The notes under the pieces are model-generated. The model worked only from the letters and a program-made list of their open reading frames with translations, was not told the DNA's origin and searched no databases. From assembly GCF_001424105.1 (NCBI RefSeq), contig NZ_LMQH01000011.1:1325223-1389222 (forward strand): a stretch of DNA of 64,000 nucleotides, written 5' to 3'. Below, in pieces: positions 53,132-60,715 of this stretch. Each line of letters starts with the position of its first letter. Within the stretch, counting starts at the first letter, position 1. Source of the stretch: Chryseobacterium sp. Leaf394. GTDB lineage: Bacteria > Bacteroidota > Bacteroidia > Flavobacteriales > Weeksellaceae. The position numbers and the translations under genes were made by a program.

Positions 53132-54943
53132 ATGATCAGAAAACTGATTACCCTTTCTGCTGCTTCCCTGTTTTTTTCGGTTTCAGCTCAGGAAAAATCT
53201 GCGGAAATTGATTCTGTAGAGATTCAGGGCAAATTTATTGCAACACCGTACAAATCTGCCAATCAGAATATATCAGTGATTACAAAAACTGATATTCTGG
53301 CTTCACCGGCTAAAAGTATCGATGAAGTTCTTCAGTTGATTCCGGGAATGGATGTCAGAAGGCGTGGAGCCAACGGTGTGCAGAGTGATGTGAGTTTCAG
53401 AGGCGGATCATTTGAACAGATGCTGATTTTGATCAACGGAATCAGAATGAATGACTCTCAGACAGGTCATAATTCTTTAAATATCCCTTTAGATCTGGAT
53501 GACGTGGAAAGAATTGAAGTAATAAAAGGCCCTGCAGCAAGACGTTTCGGACAAAATGCCTATGCCGGAGCTGTTAATATTATCACCAAAGCAGAACCCG
53601 GAAAAAGAGTTAAGATCAGTGCAGAAGCCGGAGATTATGAAACGTACGGAATGGGACTTAATGCCAATTTCGGAAACGAAAAATTCTCAAATTTACTTCA
53701 GGTGAACAGTAATTCCTCGCAAGGTTACCGTTACAATACAGATTATGAGATACGCAACGCATACTATCAGAATCAGCTTAAAATAAAAAACGGAAGTTTA
53801 AGACTTCAGGCCGGAATTTCGGAGAAAAAATTCGGAGCCAACGGTTTTTACTCATCTCCCGCAGCAACAGAGCAGTATGAAGAACTGCAGGCTTCCATAG
53901 TGAGTTTAGCGCATCAGCAGAGCTTTGGAAAATTTAAATTAAATTCAAATGTTTACTGGCGGAGAGGGCAGGATATGTATGTTTTCAACAGAGCAAAGCC
54001 GGAAATCTACAGAAATATGCACATCGGAAATAATGTAGGTGGAGAAGTCAATACAAGCTATACTTCAGGTTTGGGAACTACTGGTTTGGGTGTGGAACTG
54101 AGAAAAGAATTCTTGGCAAGTAATAATCTTGGGCACCGTGAAAGATTCGTTACGCAGGTCTTTTTTGAACACCATTTTTCGTTCTTTGATAAAAAATTAA
54201 ACATCAGTCCGGGAGCTTCGTGGGCAAATTACTCCACAGACGGGAACTTTTTCTATCCGGGAATTGACGTAGGATATACTTTTCTTGAAAACAGTAAAGT
54301 GTATGGAAATATTTCCAGAGTTCACAGAGTTCCTACATTTACAGATCTGTACTATGTAAGTAAAACCGAGCAGGGAAATATGAATCTTTTGCCTGAGAAT
54401 GCTATTTACGCAGAAATCGGTTATCAGTATCAGACTAAAAATATTTTAGCCAAAGCCAGCGGATTTTTAAGGGACGGAAACAACACCATCGACTGGACAA
54501 AAATAAGTCTTACAGATCCTGTTTGGTACGCAAAAAATGTGGGTGACAGTAACGTGAAAGGAATTGAACTGGAACTTGATCACAAAGTAACAGACTGGAT
54601 GAGATATACAGTGGGCTATACTTTTCTCGAAAATAAACTGAAAAATACTGAATCTGTTTTTGCAAGATACAATCTCGACAATCTGAAACATCAGTTTGTG
54701 GGAAAACTTCAGAACCATTTTCTGAAATATTTCACCAACGAACTGGTGTACCGTTACAACGAAAGACTGAATTTCGGAAGCTATCAGCTCCTGGATGAGA
54801 AATTGACTTTTACCAAAAATGATCTTTCTGTTTACATTCTCGTTAATAACGTTACCAATACAAAATATACCGAAACCTTCGGTGTACCGATGCCTCAAAG
54901 GTGGTTTCATCTTGGTTTCACATATCAGCTTAATTTTAGATAA
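53132..54943 (+). CDS. TonB-dependent receptor, BtuB/siderophore-like
   Basis: A 603-residue outer-membrane receptor with a signal peptide ending VSA/Q. SVEIQGKFIATPYKSANQ may hold the TonB-box region. The plug (about 30-150) includes SIDEVLQLIPGMDVRRRGANGVQSD and VERIEVIKGPAARRFG. The barrel closes with WFHLGFTYQLNF, ending in Phe-Arg. It is shorter than SusC proteins and lacks a carboxypeptidase-like domain, so it resembles cobalamin or siderophore receptors. The ligand is unknown. The DUF2490 gene follows 64 bases on with its own -7 box. Confidence 0.9.
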   Translation: MIRKLITLSAASLFFSVSAQEKSAEIDSVEIQGKFIATPYKSANQNISVITKTDILASPAKSIDEVLQLIPGMDVRRRGANGVQSDVSFRGGSFEQMLILINGIRMNDSQTGHNSLNIPLDLDDVERIEVIKGPAARRFGQNAYAGAVNIITKAEPGKRVKISAEAGDYETYGMGLNANFGNEKFSNLLQVNSNSSQGYRYNTDYEIRNAYYQNQLKIKNGSLRLQAGISEKKFGANGFYSSPAATEQYEELQASIVSLAHQQSFGKFKLNSNVYWRRGQDMYVFNRAKPEIYRNMHIGNNVGGEVNTSYTSGLGTTGLGVELRKEFLASNNLGHRERFVTQVFFEHHFSFFDKKLNISPGASWANYSTDGNFFYPGIDVGYTFLENSKVYGNISRVHRVPTFTDLYYVSKTEQGNMNLLPENAIYAEIGYQYQTKNILAKASGFLRDGNNTIDWTKISLTDPVWYAKNVGDSNVKGIELELDHKVTDWMRYTVGYTFLENKLKNTESVFARYNLDNLKHQFVGKLQNHFLKYFTNELVYRYNERLNFGSYQLLDEKLTFTKNDLSVYILVNNVTNTKYTETFGVPMPQRWFHLGFTYQLNFR

Positions 54944-54984
54944 TTGTTAATAATAATTTAATATGAATTAAATGTTAATTAATC

Positions 54985-54992
54985 TAATTTTG
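54985..54992 (+). promoter_or_regulatory. -7 box of the DUF2490 gene
   Basis: TAATTTTG, followed by C, 15 bases before the ATG at 55008. Confidence 0.5.
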
Positions 54993-55007
54993 CAAAAATT
55001 TTTTTAG

Positions 55008-55724
55008 ATGAAATTCTTTGTCGGTCTGGGTTTGATTTTAGGATTAGGTTTTGCAAATGCACAGGAACATATTTCCAGTTTTAATGCAATAACGCTGACA
55101 TATAAATTTCATCCGAAATTTTTCCTTTACGCAGAAACTCAGATGCGTGGAATTGAAGAGTATGATTACCCCGATTATTACGAGATAAAGGGTGGTTTAG
55201 GTTATAATTTAACCAAAACCCATAAGCCTTTCCTCGGTTTGGGAAGATATGCGACATATAAAAATCATACAATCAGCCGCGAAGAATTCAGGGTTTGGCT
55301 TCAGGATGTTATTGATTTCAAAAAAGGGTCTTTCAAATTTGAAAACCGTTTCCGTGCTGAGAAAAGCTGGTTTTACGATCCTATAAAAGATATCAGATCC
55401 GAAAGGATGAGATACCGTTACCGACTCAACGTTACACTTCCTCTTAATGCAAAATCAGTAAAACCGGGAACTGTATTTGCCAATGTATATGATGAAATTT
55501 TTCTGGTAAGTCCGAACAAACCGACTTTTGCAAGAAACAGAGTCTATGGCGGCCTTGGCTACCAGATTGACGAAAACTTCGGAATGCTTGCCGGTTATCT
55601 CTGGCAGAGAGAATTTGAGGCTGCTGGCAACAAAAATGTACATTTCGTATATTTTGCCCTGAACATCAACATTGATGATACGGATAATAAACAGAAAACC
55701 TATCATTTCCCCGGAGCAGATTAA
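55008..55724 (+). CDS. DUF2490 outer-membrane beta-barrel protein
   Basis: A 238-residue protein with a signal peptide (GFANA/Q). It matches DUF2490: alternating amphipathic strands such as FHPKFFLYAETQMRG, YYEIKGGLGYNL, FRAEKSWFYDP and RMRYRYRLNVTLPLN, with VFANVYDEIFL near two-thirds. The pattern is that of a small outer-membrane barrel. No function is known. It follows the TonB receptor and precedes the SatD-like promoter region. Confidence 0.85.
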   Translation: MKFFVGLGLILGLGFANAQEHISSFNAITLTYKFHPKFFLYAETQMRGIEEYDYPDYYEIKGGLGYNLTKTHKPFLGLGRYATYKNHTISREEFRVWLQDVIDFKKGSFKFENRFRAEKSWFYDPIKDIRSERMRYRYRLNVTLPLNAKSVKPGTVFANVYDEIFLVSPNKPTFARNRVYGGLGYQIDENFGMLAGYLWQREFEAAGNKNVHFVYFALNINIDDTDNKQKTYHFPGAD

Positions 55725-55745
55725 TTTTAATTCCAAAAAATATAA

Positions 55746-55794
55746 TATAAGCTAAAAAGCTAATAATCGGTGATTATAAGTCTTTTTGCTTATA
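55746..55794. promoter_or_regulatory. Distal operator pair upstream of the SatD-like gene
   Basis: Two 20-base sites at 55746-55765 (TATAAG-N8-CTAATA) and 55775-55794 (TATAAG-N8-CTTATA), 29 bases apart. The 55-base segment is repeated at 55947-56001 with 46 of 55 bases identical. Confidence 0.75.
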
Positions 55795-55880
55795 TTTTTT
55801 TTTAAACCTTATTTCAAAAACTACATTACATTAGATCTCAATCTCGAAATAATTTCAGGACTCCGAATATAAAATCCCCA

Positions 55881-55942
55881 CATCTTACATCTCAACGGCT
55901 CAAATCTCAAATCTCAAATCTCAAACATCAAATTTCAAATCA
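55881..55942. repeat. Heptamer-period array (CAAATCT words)
   Basis: Words CATCTTA, CATCTCA, a 6-base slip, CAAATCT three times, CAAACAT, CAAATTT, CAAATCA. It uses the same words as the 19450-19526 and 24019-24246 regions and lies between the two operator groups. Confidence 0.85.
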
Positions 55943-55946
55943 TATA

Positions 55947-56024
55947 AATAAGCAAAAAAGCTAATAATCACCATTTATAAGGGTTTTTGCTTATATTTTT
56001 TATTTATAAGGAATAATGCTTATA
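55947..56024. promoter_or_regulatory. Proximal operator triplet of the SatD-like/DUF3307 operon
   Basis: Three 20-base sites at 55947-55966 (AATAAG-N8-CTAATA), 55976-55995 and 56005-56024 (both TATAAG-N8-CTTATA), spaced exactly 29 bases. The last shares bases with the -7 box at 56021, so bound protein would block transcription. The HTH of the SatD-like protein is the natural candidate binder. Confidence 0.75.
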
Positions 56025-56028
56025 TTTG
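56021..56028 (+). promoter_or_regulatory. -7 box of the SatD-like operon, near-leaderless
   Basis: TATATTTG, followed by C; ends 4 bases before the ATG at 56033 and overlaps the right half of the last operator copy. Confidence 0.6.
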
Positions 56029-56032
56029 CAAA

Positions 56033-56638
56033 ATGATAGCGGTCATCACTGGTGATATTATTAATTCTCAACATGCAGACACTGAAGTTTGGATTACCAA
56101 ACTAAAAAATCTCCTTGCAAAATGGGGAAACAGTCCACACACATGGGAAATTTACAGAGGAGATGAGTTTCAGATCAAATGCAGTATCGATGACGTTTTC
56201 TGGCGTTTCTTAGCCATTAAATCTCTCATAAAAAGTCAGGAAAATTTAGATGTAAGAATGGCGATTGGTATTGGTGAAGAAAATTTCTCATCAGAAAAAA
56301 TCACAGAATCCAACGGTACCGCCTATGTAAATTCAGGAAGACTGCTCAATGACCTGAAATCTGACGGTCATACCGTATCCATCAAAACTTCAAACGATTC
56401 TTTAGACAGAGACCTTAACATTCTGTTGAAATGGTCATCTAAAGACTTTGACAGCTGGACGATGGCGACCTCAGAAATTATTCACGAAATGATCATCAAT
56501 CCGGATAATACCCAGGACGATCTTGCCAAAAAATTTACGATTTCGCAATCTTCTGTAAGCCAGAGGCTGAAACGTGCCAACTACGAACTTATCGTAGAGA
56601 CCAACCAGTATTTTAAAAAGAAAATTTCAGAATTATAA
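56033..56638 (+). CDS. SatD-family protein with cyclase-like N-terminus and C-terminal HTH
   Basis: A 201-residue cytosolic protein of the SatD type, named from an acid-tolerance operon in streptococci; its biochemical role is not established to my knowledge. The N-terminus reads AVITGDIINS (Asp8), then EIYRGDEFQ (42-47 RGDEFQ), RMAIGIGE (75-82) and a YVNSGRLL helix. This order of acidic motifs resembles the palm fold of GGDEF or class III nucleotide cyclases; that is an inference. Residues about 155-186 form an HTH (TQDDLAKKFTISQSSVSQRLKRA) like sigma-70 region 4. It is followed after 1 base by the DUF3307 gene and preceded by five operator-like repeats, so it is probably autoregulated. Confidence 0.82.
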   Translation: MIAVITGDIINSQHADTEVWITKLKNLLAKWGNSPHTWEIYRGDEFQIKCSIDDVFWRFLAIKSLIKSQENLDVRMAIGIGEENFSSEKITESNGTAYVNSGRLLNDLKSDGHTVSIKTSNDSLDRDLNILLKWSSKDFDSWTMATSEIIHEMIINPDNTQDDLAKKFTISQSSVSQRLKRANYELIVETNQYFKKKISEL

Positions 56639-56639
56639 G

Positions 56640-57335
56640 ATGATTTTTATTCAACTCATATTGGCACATCTACTCGGAGATTTTATTCTTCAGCCAAATT
56701 CCTGGGTTTCAGATAAAGAAAACAGAAAACTGAAGAGCAAATATCTGTACCTTCACGTTCTGATTCACACCGTATTAAGTTTTATTTTCCTCTGGGATCT
56801 TGATTTATGGTGGATTGCAGTACTGGTAGGGGTTTCCCATTTATTCATTGATGCAGCTAAGCTCTATTTTCAGAATATTAAAACCAAAAAAATATGGTTT
56901 TTCACCGATCAGGCACTTCATGTAGCTGTAATTGGCGGAGTTTCTTTTTATTTTAATGAATTTGATTTCGGTTTTCTGAAAGATGAAGAATTTTTAAAAG
57001 TGTTAATGGCAGCCTTATTTTTAACGTCGCCGGCTTCAATCTTCATTAAGTTATTATTATCATCGTGGACACCCGTAAATGAGCAGACCGGAAGTCTACA
57101 AACCGAATCTTTATCCAATGCCGGAAAATATATCGGAATTTTAGAGCGTCTGATGGTGTTCACATTTATCACGGTAAATCACTGGGAAGGCGTAGGCTTT
57201 ATGGTTGCGGCAAAATCTGTTTTCAGATTCAGCGATCTTGCACAGGCAAAGCAGCGAAAGCTTACAGAATATGTATTGATCGGTACACTGCTGAGTTTTG
57301 GACTGGCTGTTTTAACAGGAATTTTAATTAAGTAA
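56640..57335 (+). CDS. DUF3307 integral membrane protein
   Basis: A 231-residue protein with five or six membrane helices, matching DUF3307. Conserved-looking polar residues lie within or beside the helices: AHLLGDFILQ, HVLIHT, SHLFIDAAK and FTDQALH. This His/Asp pattern resembles an intramembrane metal site, which would suggest an enzyme rather than a simple channel; that is inference. It starts 1 base after the SatD-like stop, so the two are surely one transcript. I recall this pairing from other Bacteroidota, but no function is known to me. Confidence 0.85.
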   Translation: MIFIQLILAHLLGDFILQPNSWVSDKENRKLKSKYLYLHVLIHTVLSFIFLWDLDLWWIAVLVGVSHLFIDAAKLYFQNIKTKKIWFFTDQALHVAVIGGVSFYFNEFDFGFLKDEEFLKVLMAALFLTSPASIFIKLLLSSWTPVNEQTGSLQTESLSNAGKYIGILERLMVFTFITVNHWEGVGFMVAAKSVFRFSDLAQAKQRKLTEYVLIGTLLSFGLAVLTGILIK

Positions 57336-57359
57336 AATAATATAAATCTAACTATAACC

Positions 57360-57383
57360 GAAAACCTTTGATTCAAGGTTTTC
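57360..57383 (+). terminator. Hairpin between the DUF3307 gene and purC
   Basis: A perfect 9-bp stem GAAAACCTT / AAGGTTTTC with a 6-base loop, 25 bases after the DUF3307 stop and 24 bases before purC. Its tail is A-rich rather than T-rich, so it may be a weak terminator or part of the purC leader. Confidence 0.4.
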
Positions 57384-57406
57384 TAAAGTAAAAAAAAGTA
57401 AAAATT

Positions 57407-58129
57407 ATGAGTCAAAAGCTAGAAATGTTGTATGAAGGGAAAGCAAAACAAGTATTTGCAACAGATAATCCTGAAGAAGTTGTAGTACGTTTCAAAGACG
57501 ATGCAACAGCATTTAATGCTCAAAAAAGAGGATCTGTAGATTTGAAAGGCGAAATGAACAACGCTATCACTACGCTTATTTTTGAATATTTAAATGAAAA
57601 AGGAATTGAAACTCATTTCATCAAACAGATAGACGAAAGAGAGCAGCTGGTAAAAAAAGTATCAATTATTCCTTTGGAAATGGTGGTAAGAAACTATTCT
57701 GCAGGAAGCATGGCACAGAGATTAGGTGTGGAAGAAGGAATTAAATCTCCGGTAACCATCTTCGATATCTGCTACAAAAAAGACGAATTGGGAGATCCGC
57801 TTATCAACGATCACCACGCAGTTTTCTTAGGTGCAGCTACGTATGAAGAGCTTGACGAAATGTATGAATTAACTTCAGACATCAACGAAATTCTAATCGA
57901 TCTTTTCGACAAAATGAACATCATTTTGGTTGATTTCAAAATTGAATTAGGTAAAACTTCAACAGGCGAAATTATTCTTGCTGACGAAATTTCTCCTGAT
58001 ACCTGCAGACTTTGGGACAAAGATACGATGAAGAAACTGGATAAAGACAGATTCAGAAGAGATCTTGGTGAGGTAACTGAAGCTTACGTGGAGATCTACA
58101 ACAGACTGAAAACTGTACTTAACAAGTAA
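57407..58129 (+). CDS. purC: SAICAR synthase
   Basis: Phosphoribosylaminoimidazole-succinocarboxamide synthase joins CAIR and aspartate in purine synthesis, using ATP. The 240-residue protein has the family motifs [41 protein letters not shown] and [14 protein letters not shown]. Length is typical of the short bacterial type. purF follows after an 85-base gap that contains a heptamer-repeat hairpin, so co-transcription of the two pur genes is likely but may be modulated. No PurR-type operator or purine riboswitch was seen. Confidence 0.96.
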   Translation: MSQKLEMLYEGKAKQVFATDNPEEVVVRFKDDATAFNAQKRGSVDLKGEMNNAITTLIFEYLNEKGIETHFIKQIDEREQLVKKVSIIPLEMVVRNYSAGSMAQRLGVEEGIKSPVTIFDICYKKDELGDPLINDHHAVFLGAATYEELDEMYELTSDINEILIDLFDKMNIILVDFKIELGKTSTGEIILADEISPDTCRLWDKDTMKKLDKDRFRRDLGEVTEAYVEIYNRLKTVLNK

Positions 58130-58142
58130 TTATGAGGAGTGC

Positions 58143-58198
58143 TGGATGTTGGATGTGTAATGATTTTCACCCAACACCCGACATCTGACATCCAACAA
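58143..58198. repeat. Heptamer-period inverted element between purC and purF
   Basis: Eight 7-base words: TGGATGT, TGGATGT, GTAATGA, TTTTCAC, CCAACAC, CCGACAT, CTGACAT, CCAACAA. The outer arms are complementary (GTTGGATGT with ACATCCAAC), so the RNA can fold into a hairpin just before purF. Confidence 0.8.
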
Positions 58199-58214
58199 AT
58201 TTAGAAAAATAGAA

Positions 58215-59714
58215 ATGAAAAGTTTAGACATTCATAAAAGTGAATATTTAAAACAGTTTGAGACTCAAACCTACGGAAGAAATCTCTTCAGAACGCAGGA
58301 AGAAGAAAGACTGGATGCTCCGAATGAGGAGTGCGGTATCTTCGGAATGTATTCTGATAATGATCTCGACACGTTTTCTCTTTCCCAGTTCGGGCTTTTT
58401 GCGCTTCAGCACAGAGGTCAGGAAGCTTGTGGTATTTCTGTTCTTAAAGATGGAAAAATTACCAACATGAAAGATGAAGGTTTGGTTTTGGATGTTTATA
58501 AAGAAATTCAGGAACCTGAGACTTTTATGGGAAATTCTGCAATCGGTCACACAAGATATACGACTGCAGGAGACAAAAAGAAATATAATTTTCAGCCATT
58601 TTTTGCGAAAAACGAATATGACCAGATTATACTTTCGATCGCTCACAACGGTAATTTAACCAATGCGAGAGAGCTGAAAACGGAACTGGAAGCTGAGGGC
58701 GTTGTCTTCAGAGCAACTTCAGATTCTGAGGTTATTTTAAGATTAATTCAGAAAAATCTTGATCTTGGACTTCGCGGAGCAATCAAAGCGACGATGGAGA
58801 AAATTGAAGGAGCGTATTCAGTTGTGGGAATGACGAGAAATAAATTTTTCGCTTTCAGAGATTTCAACGGGATCAGACCTTTGGTTTTGGGAGCAACCAG
58901 CGAAAATTCTTACGTTGTGGCTTCCGAATCTGTGGCTTTGGATGCTGTGGGAGCTCAGTACGTACGTGATATTCTGCCTGGAGAAATTGTTTACACAAGC
59001 GAAAATGAACCAGGAAAACTTCATTCTTATATGGCCGATGAAGCCAAAGGAAAACAGAGAATCTGTTCATTTGAATATATTTATTTTGCAAGACCCGATT
59101 CTTCTCTGGAAAACATTAATGTTTATGAAATCAGAGAAAAATCTGGTGAGAAAATCTGGGAGCAGGCGCCTGTAGAAGCTGATATCGTTATTGGCGTTCC
59201 TGATTCCGGAGTTCCGGCTGCGATTGGCTTTTCTAAGGCTTCGGGAATCCCTTTCCGTCCTGTTTTGATTAAAAACAGATACATTGGCAGAAGTTTTATC
59301 GTTCCTACTCAGGAAATGAGAGAAAGAATTGTCAACCTGAAACTGAACCCTATTATTTCTGAAATCAAAGGGAAAAGAGTAGTGATCATTGATGATTCCA
59401 TCGTTCGTGGAACTACTTCTAAACGTTTGGTTAAAATTTTAAAAGAAGCAGGTGTAAAGGAAATTCACTTCAGAAGTGTTTCTCCACCAATTATCGCACC
59501 GTGTTATTTAGGAATTGATACACCGTCAAAAGACGATTTGATTTCTGCAAATATGTCTACAGAGCAGTTGAGAGATTATCTTGGTGTAGATTCTCTTGAA
59601 TTCTTGAGCACAGAAAATTTAAAGGTAATTTTAGGTTCGTCCAATCACTGCTTTGGATGTTTTACAGAAGAATATCCTGTTGCGAAGGGAGAGGAGATAG
59701 AATTATTCAGCTAA
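58215..59714 (+). CDS. purF: Amidophosphoribosyltransferase, Fe-S type
   Basis: PurF makes phosphoribosylamine from PRPP and glutamine, the first committed purine step. The 499-residue protein has a glutaminase domain with Cys40 (NEECGIFG) as nucleophile after a 39-residue leader, much longer than the 11-residue propeptide of B. subtilis PurF. The PRPP loop is VVIIDDSIVRGTTS. Four Cys match the Bacillus-type 4Fe-4S ligands: QRICSFEY, IAPCYLG and SNHCFGCF. It lies downstream of purC and ends at a strong terminator. Confidence 0.95.
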   Translation: MKSLDIHKSEYLKQFETQTYGRNLFRTQEEERLDAPNEECGIFGMYSDNDLDTFSLSQFGLFALQHRGQEACGISVLKDGKITNMKDEGLVLDVYKEIQEPETFMGNSAIGHTRYTTAGDKKKYNFQPFFAKNEYDQIILSIAHNGNLTNARELKTELEAEGVVFRATSDSEVILRLIQKNLDLGLRGAIKATMEKIEGAYSVVGMTRNKFFAFRDFNGIRPLVLGATSENSYVVASESVALDAVGAQYVRDILPGEIVYTSENEPGKLHSYMADEAKGKQRICSFEYIYFARPDSSLENINVYEIREKSGEKIWEQAPVEADIVIGVPDSGVPAAIGFSKASGIPFRPVLIKNRYIGRSFIVPTQEMRERIVNLKLNPIISEIKGKRVVIIDDSIVRGTTSKRLVKILKEAGVKEIHFRSVSPPIIAPCYLGIDTPSKDDLISANMSTEQLRDYLGVDSLEFLSTENLKVILGSSNHCFGCFTEEYPVAKGEEIELFS

Positions 59715-59732
59715 ATTTATTTTAAAATAAAT

Positions 59733-59773
59733 AAAAAGGTCAGATTTCATTACGAAACCTGACCTTTTTTTTT
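59733..59773 (+). terminator. Terminator of purF, also facing the 59797 barrel gene
   Basis: A stem around AAAAAGGTCAG / CTGACCTTTTT with a 9-base T-run; it lies between convergent genes. Confidence 0.9.
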
Positions 59774-59796
59774 CTTGAAACTAAGATTTTTTATTA

Positions 59797-60513
59797 TTAA
59801 AACTTATAGTTCAGACCTAACTGAAATCCTCTGTTTTTATTGATGTTTTTCTGATCATCGTTTGCCACGTCAGAGTTATTGGCAATATTTGTGAAACTGC
59901 TTACAAAACGTGCATTGATACCTAGATTTGGAGTGAAGTAATATCCAAGACCAAGACCCATCCCAACATTGAATTTTTTGATATCATCTTTGTTGATAGA
60001 TTCAGATGCCGACTGTGTCTGTGTTACTGTGTTTCCGGCCGTCGTCGTTGCAATAGTCTGCTCACCTTTGTTTTTACCATCCAGAAAATAACTGAATTCC
60101 GGACCAGCTTCAATATAAAAATTGTCTGCCGGTTTCATCTGAAGCATCAACGGTACTGAAATGTAATTCAGTGACGTAGTAAAATCTCTTTTAGTTCTTA
60201 TTGTGCTTGTTCCTGCAGTAACTTCTGTATCAGAAACAACGCTTTTTGCACCCATCTGACTGTATAAAACCTCGGGTTGTAATGCAAATTTTCTTGATAA
60301 AGGAATATTAACAAAAGCACCCGCTAAAAATCCTAATTTTTGATTATTAATACTTGCTTTCTGCTCGCTGAACTGGTTGGTGGTAGCAGCTCCTTTTATA
60401 CCGAATCTCACAGGTTCTTTTACTTTGATCTGCTCTACAGAAACTTTTTCCGTTTCCTGTGCAAATGCTAATGAGCCTGCTGTAACTGCTAATCCTAAAA
60501 ATAACTTCTTCAT
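59797..60513 (-). CDS. Outer-membrane beta-barrel protein (PorT/OmpW-like), paralogue A
   Basis: A 238-residue protein with a signal peptide ending AFA/Q. It has the PF13568-type barrel pattern: RFGIKGAATTNQFSEQ, LGFLAGAFVNIPLSRKFALQPEVLYSQMGAKS, FYIEAGPEFSYFL, KFNVGMGLGLGYYF and a final RGFQLGLNYKF ending in Phe, the outer-membrane assembly signal. It is a close relative of the next gene upstream (60716-61408), clearly an old tandem duplication. Function is unknown; such barrels are often abundant surface proteins. Confidence 0.87.
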   Translation of the reverse strand: MKKLFLGLAVTAGSLAFAQETEKVSVEQIKVKEPVRFGIKGAATTNQFSEQKASINNQKLGFLAGAFVNIPLSRKFALQPEVLYSQMGAKSVVSDTEVTAGTSTIRTKRDFTTSLNYISVPLMLQMKPADNFYIEAGPEFSYFLDGKNKGEQTIATTTAGNTVTQTQSASESINKDDIKKFNVGMGLGLGYYFTPNLGINARFVSSFTNIANNSDVANDDQKNINKNRGFQLGLNYKF

Positions 60514-60633
60514 AATCTTCTATATTGAATATTTTTTTCAGCTTTAAATTTAATGCTGAACAATTAATTTTTGATTGGTGTGAGGCATGAATTTATTGTG
60601 GCGATCTTAACTTTTAAATCACCGCAACATGCC

Positions 60634-60677
60634 AAAAAATAAGAGGTTGGATTTCTTATACAAAAACCCAACCTCTT
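60634..60677 (-). terminator. Terminator of barrel paralogue B
   Basis: A 10-bp stem AAGAGGTTGG / CCAACCTCTT with an A-run at 60634-60639, which is the T-tract on the minus strand. Confidence 0.8.
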
Positions 60678-60715
60678 GCTATTGAATTAAAATTTGTTTA
60701 AAAAACGGTTGCGTA

